The notes under the pieces were generated by a model. That model was given only the letters and a program-made list of their open reading frames with translations, searched no databases and was not told where the DNA came from. From Candidatus Hydrogenedentota bacterium (GTDB lineage Bacteria; Hydrogenedentota; Hydrogenedentia; Hydrogenedentales; CAITNO01): a stretch of DNA of 7,532 nt. Position numbers and translations under genes: made by a program. Shown one piece after another: positions 1 through 5,421 of the stretch; the first letter of the stretch is position 1; every line of letters begins with the position of its first letter. Location: assembly GCA_023145975.1 (NCBI GenBank), contig JAGLCZ010000166.1, positions 1-7,532 of the forward strand, written 5' to 3'.

Positions 1-252
1 GTATTCGATTCGCCTTATGATCGTTTTTCCTACGAATGGGAACTGAAACGGGTAGATGTTCCCATGCCCACGATTCCACCTTTTATTCCTCCGGAAATCG
101 TTGCAGGAATCATAGAAAAATTCCAAGACTATATGGGAAAACTCACAGTTCGTATTGAATGGCGACGTGCAGGAATGGACTTTGAATGTATTGGTGAAAC
201 TCTTGTACGTCCTGAATTACTATGGCAACCTCCGAAACCACTGCTGCCATGA
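1..252 (+). CDS. gspI: Minor pseudopilin GspI-like, C-terminal fragment (5' end outside window)
   Basis: The reading frame is open from base 1 and ends at the TGA at 250-252, giving 83 residues of the C-terminal end of a protein. The N-terminal prepilin signal lies outside the window. The fragment alternates tyrosine/tryptophan-rich beta strands (FSYEWELKRV, then LTVRIEWRRAG and FECIGETLV), which is the usual ending of GspI: a strand with the pattern 'V.V.W', a short turn, then a final strand before a T-L-V style end. A proline-rich loop (PMPTIPPFIPPEI) lies between the strands. In T2SS, GspI is the core of the pseudopilus tip complex with J and K and is processed by the prepilin peptidase GspO. 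The assignment rests mainly on its position immediately before a J-type and a K-type pseudopilin, since the fragment alone is weakly diagnostic; GspH is the alternative. The next gene overlaps its stop codon (ATGA). Confidence 0.65.
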   Translation, partial: VFDSPYDRFSYEWELKRVDVPMPTIPPFIPPEIVAGIIEKFQDYMGKLTVRIEWRRAGMDFECIGETLVRPELLWQPPKPLLP

Positions 253-1016
253 TATTCCCCTTTACACCCCATAATAAACCACCGACATCACAGCGGGATC
301 GAACAGGCTTCACCTTGATGGAGTTATTGGTTGCAGTAACCCTGCTCAGTATTGTAATGACTTCAGTCTATTCGCTCACCAACACGGCACTGGGCACTTG
401 GCGCAGCGTTGAAAAAGGCTATGACATGCATCTCGAAGCACGAAGTGTCATGACCCTGTTCTCTCATGAATACAACAATATTGTGGGACGGGCAGCACAT
501 TTATTCGAGGGAGATAAAAACAGTATTGTGATGTTCGTAATTGCCCAACCGCTTGATCTCGAGCAGGGCGAAGGACCGCGCCTGATGCGGGTTGAGTATT
601 CCTATAATCGCAACAAGCGCAGGATCGATCGCGAAGAGGCACTGGTAGAAGCAGCATTGCCGCTTCCGGATCCGAACCCCGAAGAACAAGCCATTGATCC
701 CGGGCGTATCAAACTTGACCGCCCCTATAAAAGCATCGTAGCTGACCATGTAAGTCGCTTCAGTTTACAATATGTGTGGGCGCCGATTCCTGAAATACTG
801 TCGCCCGATGAACCGCCAATTCCTGAACCTCTTATGTACGTAGATAAACATAAAGAAAAACGGGGATTACCCCAGGCTGTAGAAATTTCGCTGGAACTTG
901 TTGAGCCGGAAGACCCCACTCATGTATATAAAATGCTGATCACCCTGCCCATGCGTGCCCCATCGGCTCGTTTTTCCCGTCATGATTTGGAGACGATGCT
1001 TAATGAAGCCGCATAG
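249..1016 (+). CDS. gspJ: Minor pseudopilin GspJ-like
   Basis: This 255-residue protein has a class III (prepilin) signal. A 20-residue basic/polar leader ends in Gly20, followed by FTLMELLVAV with the conserved Glu at mature position 5 and a hydrophobic helix to about residue 48. The prepilin peptidase should cut after Gly20 and methylate Phe1. The remainder is a globular periplasmic beta domain containing the J-type stretch VEYSYNRNKRRIDREE (115-130), where a substrate-facing strand is followed by an arginine-rich turn. A proline-rich insertion (about 178-195) precedes the last strands, VEISLELV and KMLITLPM. The start at 249 is chosen because its ATG overlaps the gspI stop as ATGA. An in-frame ATG at 222 would add nine residues, and neither has a clear Shine-Dalgarno, so translational coupling is likely. 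J binds I and K at the pseudopilus tip. It is somewhat longer than typical GspJ (about 200 residues). Confidence 0.82.
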   Translation: MIFPFTPHNKPPTSQRDRTGFTLMELLVAVTLLSIVMTSVYSLTNTALGTWRSVEKGYDMHLEARSVMTLFSHEYNNIVGRAAHLFEGDKNSIVMFVIAQPLDLEQGEGPRLMRVEYSYNRNKRRIDREEALVEAALPLPDPNPEEQAIDPGRIKLDRPYKSIVADHVSRFSLQYVWAPIPEILSPDEPPIPEPLMYVDKHKEKRGLPQAVEISLELVEPEDPTHVYKMLITLPMRAPSARFSRHDLETMLNEAA

Positions 1017-1953
1017 TAAAAAAAATAATGGATTCGCGCTTATATGCGTACTGTGGGTGACAGCTATGCTGACTGTACTGGTACTGGGATTTGGACGCCG
1101 TGCTGCCCTGGAACGCCGTGCCGCTGCGTATGCACTGGACCATGAACAGGCCATGATGATGGCGCGGGGGGCAGTAGACCGCGGTATTGTTGAATTGCAT
1201 AATCGCGATGCATTGCTGTTATTGCTCCCCGAAGAGCATCGGGGGGGCACCCATGTAGGTGAATCGTGGGCACAAAGCATTAATCTGTATTTGGAAAATT
1301 ATTTTGATCAAGCCAGTCTGTTTGTCAAAGATGAGGTTGCTTATGTTATTGTAGATGAAGATCGTTATATTAATATCAACAAAGTACCCCGCGAAATACT
1401 TGAAGAAATTGATTCCTTGAAACGACCTGCTTTAAGGCGTATCATTGCACGACGCTCCTCGGAAGAACATTCAGAAGAAGAAAAAACTCCTTTCAACGCG
1501 ATAGAGGAAATTCGCTATATCAAGGGGGTATCTGAAGACAACTGGTTTGGTACCGACCGCGAATCAGGTCTCCGTAAATTATTAACCGTGTGGTCCGACG
1601 GACGTATAAACGTCAATACCGCTCCCGAGGAGGTATTGGCCTGTATCCCGGGACTTGCAAAGGGTGATATCAGCCTCATTCTCAGCTATCGTGCCAGTGA
1701 TGACGGGATGCTTTACAGTCAGGATGATCTCGGTTTTGCAAGTATGGATGACCTAACGGACAAAACGGGAATTGTCGGTGACTCACGCGAAGCACTGAAC
1801 AAGTTTTGCAAGTGTACCTCTTCATACTTTAGGATCACGGGAGTAGCGACACGACGCAAAGGTCGTATTCGCGCTGTATGTTCGGCGGTAGTCTCGCTTG
1901 CACAAGGCCCGTCGGTAATTCTTGACTGGCAGGAGAAAACGCTTGGCTCGTAA
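1003..1953 (+). CDS. gspK: Pseudopilus tip protein GspK
   Basis: This is a 316-residue minor pseudopilin. A short basic leader of ten residues ends in Gly10, followed by FALICVLWVTAML. As is usual for GspK, Glu is absent at mature position 5 (here Cys). After the helix come the two helix-hairpin-helix/SAM-like signatures of the T2SSK family: DEDRYININKVPREIL (118-133) and SDGRINVNTAPEEVLACIPGL (198-218), the second being strongly diagnostic. The C-terminal beta strands (FRITGVATRRKGRIRAVCSAVV) match the family ending. GspK caps the pseudopilus with I and J and stops it growing through the outer membrane. The start at 1003 has GGAG at 989-992, ten bases upstream, and gives a proper prepilin leader; an upstream in-frame ATG at 955 would make the leader unnaturally long. 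It overlaps gspJ by 14 bases and gspL by 11. Confidence 0.94.
   Translation: MKPHSKKNNGFALICVLWVTAMLTVLVLGFGRRAALERRAAAYALDHEQAMMMARGAVDRGIVELHNRDALLLLLPEEHRGGTHVGESWAQSINLYLENYFDQASLFVKDEVAYVIVDEDRYININKVPREILEEIDSLKRPALRRIIARRSSEEHSEEEKTPFNAIEEIRYIKGVSEDNWFGTDRESGLRKLLTVWSDGRINVNTAPEEVLACIPGLAKGDISLILSYRASDDGMLYSQDDLGFASMDDLTDKTGIVGDSREALNKFCKCTSSYFRITGVATRRKGRIRAVCSAVVSLAQGPSVILDWQEKTLGS
1931..1945 (+). promoter_or_regulatory. Ribosome-binding site fixing a TTG start for gspL
   Basis: AGGAG at 1931-1935 is followed by a seven-base spacer and a TTG codon (1943-1945). It lies inside the 3' end of gspK. This site decides between two in-frame TTG candidates (1922 and 1943); the next in-frame ATG is not until codon 20, which would remove the first strand of the actin-like domain. 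Confidence 0.75.
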
Positions 1954-3448
1954 AATAACCTATACTGGAATATTACAAACTGACGCACATTCCATTTCTA
2001 TGCTGCGTTTTCATTTGGTCGGCACCTCTCTTGAGGAAACGACCTTTATGCATGTTTCAGGAGACTGGAACGACGCGGAAGCGCAACAGCAGGCACTGTG
2101 TAACTTTATTGAAACCCATGATCTGGGACAGGATACCATTTACAGTATCCTTCCCAAATATGATATTACTACCCGCATCATAACCCTGCCTTCAGACGAC
2201 GCAAAAGAAATTGCGGGGATGGTACGGTTCAGTGCAGAAGAATATGTCCCTTTTACTATGGACGAGGTAATTATTGATCAGTGCATTCTTCGCACAATGG
2301 ATTCCGGGGAATCTGAAACACTGATTGCCATCGCGCACAGAGATGTAGTAAATAATCATTTGAAACTATTGCGCGGGGCTGGTATTGCACCGGAAAAAAT
2401 ACTACTCAGTACAGCATGTATTTACTCTGCCGCCTTAGCCACACAGAAAAAGAAAAGCGAACGATATGCGCTGGTAAGCCTTGCTGCGGGTGGTATAGAG
2501 ATTACGATTATTGACGGAGAAAATCCGGTATTTACCCGTGGCATCGCCATGATACAGGACTGGCAGAAAATTGCAGAAGACCCGGATGTCGGCGGTGAAA
2601 GTCTTGTAGACATGGGCGGCGCAGAAGATCTTGCCACTGAATTGCGGGGTTCCTTGTCTGCATACCAACGTGAAACCCCGGCAGGCGAGGATGTAAAAAC
2701 GATCTACCTGGCCTGCGCCTATGCCCCCATGGATAAGTTATGCGAGTCTTTATCCCTGAAAATGAATCGGGAATGCCAACCTGCAACGTTTGTTCTTGAA
2801 GCTCTCGACGGAAGCGAATCCGTATTACCGGGAGTACCTGTAGAAGCTGTGGGCGGACTAATAGAAGCTCGTGGGCAAGCAAAGGTAAAGATCAACCTGC
2901 TTCCAGAACAAGAGGCAGAAGCACGCAGGATTGGTCATGTTAAGAATTGGACCATGCGCATTGCTCTTGGTGCAGCAGTCATTTTATTCTGCTTGGGACT
3001 TCTCTATTTTCAGGCTACTCTCCAGCGCGGCAGCATCATCAAAGATTTGGAAGAACGTATAGCCGTCATCGCACCCAACGTGCGCGGCGTTTCAGAAAAA
3101 CGGAAGCAACTCACAATACTCCGCCGACAAGTCAATAGAAAAGGATCCATTCTGGAGCAGTTGGCGCGTTTGGTAGATGCTGCACCGGAAGGCCGTTTGA
3201 ATTTTACCCGGTTGTCACTTCGTCGTGGCGATGGTATCGATATTTGGGGACGTGCTATGACCGTGATTGATATCAGTGAATTCACCACCAATCTCCGTAG
3301 ACTTGCCGCCCCTAAGTATAAAAATTGGCATCTCGAATTTTTTAAATCGGCACAAATGGTCTATGAACAGCAAACCATGGAATATAACCAGCCCGTATCC
3401 TCTTTTCAGGTAGTGGTTCCCAGACTGGAGGACGAAAATGATTTCTAA
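1943..3448 (+). CDS. gspL: T2SS assembly-platform protein GspL (PilM-PilN-type fusion)
   Basis: This 501-residue bitopic inner-membrane protein links the GspE ATPase to the periplasmic part of the machine. Residues 1-310 are an actin-like cytoplasmic domain of the PilM/GspL kind; RIITLPSDDAKEI (78-90) and RFSAEEYVPFTMDEVIID (95-112) match the conserved PilM pattern. Residues 317-321 are INLLP, as at the N-terminus of PilN and resembling the corresponding NLL segment of GspL. One membrane helix spans about 339-358, followed by a coiled-coil-like helix (365-400) and a ferredoxin-like domain (415-495). No obvious phosphate-binding motif is seen (VSLAAGG where PilM-type proteins have a D-I-G motif), as expected for GspL. 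The start is a TTG at 1943 with a strong AGGAG at 1931-1935, seven bases upstream. An alternative TTG at 1922 has no such site. It overlaps gspK by 11 bases and gspM by 11. Confidence 0.88.
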   Translation: MARKITYTGILQTDAHSISMLRFHLVGTSLEETTFMHVSGDWNDAEAQQQALCNFIETHDLGQDTIYSILPKYDITTRIITLPSDDAKEIAGMVRFSAEEYVPFTMDEVIIDQCILRTMDSGESETLIAIAHRDVVNNHLKLLRGAGIAPEKILLSTACIYSAALATQKKKSERYALVSLAAGGIEITIIDGENPVFTRGIAMIQDWQKIAEDPDVGGESLVDMGGAEDLATELRGSLSAYQRETPAGEDVKTIYLACAYAPMDKLCESLSLKMNRECQPATFVLEALDGSESVLPGVPVEAVGGLIEARGQAKVKINLLPEQEAEARRIGHVKNWTMRIALGAAVILFCLGLLYFQATLQRGSIIKDLEERIAVIAPNVRGVSEKRKQLTILRRQVNRKGSILEQLARLVDAAPEGRLNFTRLSLRRGDGIDIWGRAMTVIDISEFTTNLRRLAAPKYKNWHLEFFKSAQMVYEQQTMEYNQPVSSFQVVVPRLEDENDF

Positions 3449-4517
3449 TATACTGGAAAAACTATTTAACGTCTGGAGACAACTCTCGAAACGAGAACAA
3501 ATGCTGGCACTGGCTACGGCTTCTGTTGTCCTTTTGGTAATATTATTTGCAGGATATCAGCGTTCACAAACCCATTTGGATGAATTGGACCGTGAAATAC
3601 TGCGTCTTGAAGATGAGCTTGTTTCAAGTACACGGCTGCTCGAACACAGGGATGCGACCGAAGCAGAATACGCCATCATCGCTGCACAACATTCCAGCGA
3701 ATGGACCGAAGCAGAAATTCACGACCGGCTTCGGCAGGAAATCTACAGACTGGCACAAAACACGCCTGCACCCTTGGATGCAAATGGTATTCCTATCCCT
3801 AATGCAGCAAATATAGGCAACCTAGTGGAGATACCCTCGCTCGGGAAAGGGCAAATGACAGAAGGCGGAACGGGATATCGGGAATACCGCATCAATTTGC
3901 GCATCCCAGCAACCCGTCTGCGAAATATTATCCAGTTCCTTGAACGGCTGCATAACAGCCCGCAATCACTGCGGATTGATTCTCTTGACTTAAATCGCCA
4001 TCCTGAAAGTGAAGGTATGGCTGCAAGCATCGATATTAGCCGCATCGTGGCTGAGGGTTCCCCAATAACCGATTCTGTACGACCTGCTCCAGGTAGTGTT
4101 GGTAGAATCAATTTGAATGCAGCCGCATGGCAGACCCATAACGCCAGCGTAAAAAATATAGAATCCCAAAGTATTCACGGGGCGGTTTCTGTACATATGA
4201 TGGCTGGCAGTTCGGAAATCTATATGACCCAAAGCCTGCCGGGCGGCAAGACCTACGAGATGACTGTCAACCTATCCTCTTCCTCCCCGGATATCACATT
4301 GGGCATTGATGCTGTTGGTAATAAAATGATAGCCAGCCCAATGCAGCCCCTTACCAGTGATGGCGCAGTACATCGTTATCAAAGTCGGATTACACTTCCA
4401 GATAATGGCACCCCTGTTTCCATACGATGCCCGCTGCTGCACTCATCAAGTAAAACAGGTGCCCTGGTAAAAATAACAGGTCTCCTGTTACAGGAAGCAT
4501 CGGAGATATATCAATGA
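3438..4517 (+). CDS. gspM: GspM/PilO-like platform protein with C-terminal beta-sandwich domain
   Basis: This is a 359-residue inner-membrane protein. The N-terminus resembles GspM/PilO: a short cytoplasmic segment with an S-K-R-E-Q motif (17-21) typical of GspM, a membrane helix (about 22-40), a charged coiled coil (43-72), then a ferredoxin-like periplasmic domain with YREYRINLRI (147-156), an RNIIQFLERL helix (162-171) and a closing strand to about 203. GspM partners GspL in the assembly platform and is usually about 160-200 residues. Here a linker (205-222) leads to an additional domain at about 224-352. Its pattern (N..AW near its start, PGGKTYEMTVNLS at 268-280, HRYQSRITLP at 312-321, final VKITGLLLQ) looks like a CBM4/9-type galactose-binding-like jelly roll. 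That reading is by eye. GGAGG at 3427-3431 with six-base spacing supports the start. It overlaps gspL by 11 bases and the next gene by 4. Confidence 0.78.
   Translation: MISNILEKLFNVWRQLSKREQMLALATASVVLLVILFAGYQRSQTHLDELDREILRLEDELVSSTRLLEHRDATEAEYAIIAAQHSSEWTEAEIHDRLRQEIYRLAQNTPAPLDANGIPIPNAANIGNLVEIPSLGKGQMTEGGTGYREYRINLRIPATRLRNIIQFLERLHNSPQSLRIDSLDLNRHPESEGMAASIDISRIVAEGSPITDSVRPAPGSVGRINLNAAAWQTHNASVKNIESQSIHGAVSVHMMAGSSEIYMTQSLPGGKTYEMTVNLSSSSPDITLGIDAVGNKMIASPMQPLTSDGAVHRYQSRITLPDNGTPVSIRCPLLHSSSKTGALVKITGLLLQEASEIYQ
4104..4493 (+). other. Extra jelly-roll-like domain within GspM
   Basis: This segment encodes residues 223-352 of the GspM-like protein. It is predicted by eye to be all-beta, with an N-terminal ..A-A-W.. 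strand, a central pair of strands around the PGGKTYEM turn, and a last strand ending in GLLLQ. The order resembles carbohydrate-binding jelly rolls of the CBM4/9 type, in which a 'pG..Y..s' strand, a late 'y..f..p' strand and an 'i..v.L' ending recur. Canonical GspM ends before this region. The fold and any ligand are inferred. Confidence 0.5.
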
Positions 4518-5008
4518 CACGCTATATTACCCTGGTTACAGCCGGCATCGTTGTATGCATTCTCGGCATGCTGCTCTTAAATCTGTTGAATAACCCTATG
4601 AACTCCCGAAAAGCGGATTTGGAAAAACGCCTGGCAGACGGAGCACTCGGTCCTGAAGAAACAGATACCAATACCATTCCTGTTGAAGAATGGAACCGTA
4701 TTATTCTAGCCAAAAATACGGTCTGGAGAAGTTTAGTACCGCCGCCGCCACCGCCGCCGCCGCCGCCACCGCCACCACCCAAAAAACCTAATCTGCAACA
4801 AATGCTCGCTGGAGTATCTGCAACACGCCAAAAAGTCGGAAATAAAATAAAGTTTATTTTGCCGAGTAATCCGCGTGGTGAATTCCTGAGCGTAGGCGAC
4901 AGTATTAACAACATTACCATCAAAGCCATCAATAAAACAGATGTGCTTTTTTCCTATCACTGGGCGGAAACGAATCAGACATTAACCTACAGTATGCCGC
5001 GTGAATAA
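4514..5008 (+). CDS. GspC-like (XpsN-like) trans-periplasmic connector with polyproline rod
   Basis: This is a 164-residue protein. Residues 5-25 form a single N-terminal membrane helix, followed by a charged segment (26-70), a run of exactly 14 prolines (76-89), then KKPN and a small C-terminal beta domain (93-162). The latter has the homology-region pattern of GspC/PilP: L-A-G-V, a strand ending KIKFIL, EFLSVGDSINNITIKAI, and a final strand DVLFSYHW. In T2SS the homology region of GspC contacts the N0 domain of the secretin and connects the inner-membrane platform to it. No PDZ or coiled-coil domain follows, so it is shorter than classical GspC. It begins at an ATGA overlap with gspM and precedes gspD, matching the position of xpsN before xpsD in Xanthomonas. 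A PilP-type name would be equally defensible, so no symbol is given. Confidence 0.75.
   Translation: MTRYITLVTAGIVVCILGMLLLNLLNNPMNSRKADLEKRLADGALGPEETDTNTIPVEEWNRIILAKNTVWRSLVPPPPPPPPPPPPPPKKPNLQQMLAGVSATRQKVGNKIKFILPSNPRGEFLSVGDSINNITIKAINKTDVLFSYHWAETNQTLTYSMPRE
4739..4780 (+). repeat. CCN codon run encoding 14 prolines
   Basis: There are fourteen consecutive proline codons: nine CCG, four CCA and one CCC. The interruptions by CCA/CCC show the run is not a freshly expanded pure repeat. Length changes here would stay in frame, altering only the rod length. Such a run is expected to need elongation factor P for translation. Confidence 0.95.
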
Positions 5009-5041
5009 GCTCATGATGTATTCCTGTTCATAATGCCCCTT

Positions 5042-5058
5042 AGATTGCATGGCGATCT
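5042..5058. repeat. Short hairpin after the GspC-like gene
   Basis: AGATTGC and GCGATCT pair as seven base pairs, including one G-T wobble, around an ATG loop. It begins 34 bases after the stop codon. No T run follows, so it is not a standard intrinsic terminator; it could act as a weak 3' stabilising hairpin or be chance. Confidence 0.35.
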
Positions 5059-5091
5059 GCACCCTTTCAGCTAAGAAAGTGTTTCTGCTCG

Positions 5092-5112
5092 TTCCAAAAT
5101 TGAATTTTGGGA
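5092..5112. repeat. AT-rich intergenic palindrome (TTCCAAAAT / ATTTTGGGA)
   Basis: CCAAAAT (5094-5100) and ATTTTGG (5104-5110) are perfect inverted arms around TGA. Two further outer pairs (one wobble) extend the stem to 5092-5112. No T tract follows, so it is not a typical terminator. Its form recalls the common GTTCCCAA...TTGGGAAC palindromes scattered through the intergenic DNA of many bacteria. That resemblance is from memory and is unverified. Confidence 0.5.
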
Positions 5113-5201
5113 TACACTATCTTTGGCAAAGGGAAAAGAAAAAATTAAATACAGCGACGCGAAGAAGGAAAAATAGAAAGAAAATCATACGAAAACACAA
5201 T

Positions 5202-5228
5202 CGGGCAGACACACAGGTCCGCCCCTAC
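5202..5228 (-). repeat. REP-like GC-rich palindromic element
   Basis: GGGCAGAC (5203-5210) and GTCCGCCC (5217-5224) pair around ACACAG. On the + strand there is one A-C mismatch, but on the minus strand it becomes a G-U wobble, giving a continuous eight-pair stem followed by GCCC-flanking CTAC (GTAGGGGCGG when read on the minus strand). Elements beginning GTAGGGGCG and closing with a GCCC palindrome arm occur widely between genes in many bacteria, so this is probably one dispersed copy. The minus orientation is assigned from the pairing only. Confidence 0.55.
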
Positions 5229-5297
5229 AAATCCCGTCCCCCTCGTCATTGCACGCCTTGACCGCCGTATGCGAGCTATGAAAAATTCCTTTTTATG

Positions 5298-5327
5298 TTG
5301 TGAAAAAAGCTCATGTTAGTGTAGAAT
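5298..5327 (+). promoter_or_regulatory. Candidate sigma70-type promoter for gspD
   Basis: TTGTGA (5298-5303, four of six matches to TTGACA) and TAGAAT (5322-5327, five of six to TATAAT) are separated by 18 bases. An A/T-rich block (5281-5294) lies directly upstream, as in UP elements. The expected start of transcription is about 5334, giving an 85-base leader. No experimental support is available, and the sigma preference of the host is unknown. Confidence 0.5.
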
Positions 5328-5334
5328 AAGCACT

Positions 5335-5405
5335 GGTATTTAAATATACAGGACATCCCCGTAAACTTACGGATTGATGTACGCTGTAGGAATATCTTTT
5401 TTTTT
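5335..5405 (+). terminator. Long leader hairpin followed by T9: possible attenuator upstream of gspD
   Basis: Four nested arms pair in order: GGTATT (5335-5340) with AATATC (5391-5396), one wobble; TACAG (5347-5351) with CTGTA (5384-5388); ACATC (5353-5357) with GATGT (5376-5380); CCGTA (5359-5363) with TACGG (5368-5372), closed by an AACT loop. This gives 21 pairs in total, interrupted by small internal loops. Nine T (5397-5405) follow the stem directly, and the gspD ribosome-binding site starts on the next base. A hairpin plus T tract is the form of an intrinsic terminator, yet it sits after the candidate promoter, so any termination would act as attenuation of gspD. The outer stem is AT-rich, so termination strength is uncertain; it may instead be a stabilising 5' hairpin. 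Confidence 0.5.
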
Positions 5406-5421
5406 GGAAAGGTTTATAATG
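5406..5421 (+). promoter_or_regulatory. Ribosome-binding site and ATG of gspD
   Basis: GGAAAGG (5406-5412) lies six bases before ATG (5419-5421). It follows the T9 tract immediately. The ATG opens directly into a signal peptide, which supports this start. Confidence 0.8.

Larger units (their letters stand above)
5009..5418. other. Intergenic spacer between the GspC-like gene and gspD
   Basis: This 410-base non-coding stretch interrupts an otherwise overlapping operon. It contains three separate palindromes (5042-5058, 5092-5112, 5203-5224), a purine-rich tract (about 5120-5200) with no recognisable coding pattern, a candidate promoter (5298-5327) and a long leader hairpin (5335-5396) with a T9 tract. 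I see no tRNA, no CRISPR unit and no credible gene in it. Confidence 0.8.

Noticed and set aside
222..248. Upstream ATG as the start of gspJ
   Set aside because: It would lengthen the prepilin leader by nine residues without a ribosome-binding site; the ATGA overlap at 249 is the more usual arrangement.
955..1002. Upstream ATG as the start of gspK
   Set aside because: It would add 16 residues before an already complete short basic prepilin leader; the ATG at 1003 has a GGAG upstream.
1033..1047. Loss of Glu at mature position 5 in the third pseudopilin as a sign of a broken gene
   Set aside because: GspK proteins characteristically lack this Glu, and the rest of the protein is intact.
867..1280. 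A 137-codon minus-strand frame opposite gspJ/gspK
   Set aside because: It covers the junction of two clear pseudopilin genes and shows no domain or ribosome-binding site.
4522..4932. A minus-strand frame with a polyglycine run opposite the connector gene
   Set aside because: The polyglycine is just the complement of the proline codon run; the + strand protein has a membrane helix and homology-region domain.
5092..5224. CRISPR-like arrangement of palindromes in the spacer
   Set aside because: The palindromes differ in sequence and length and no repeat-spacer periodicity exists.
5049..5261. A 70-codon + strand frame in the spacer, rich in Lys and Arg
   Set aside because: It spans both palindromes, has no ribosome-binding site, and its composition simply reflects A/G-rich non-coding DNA.
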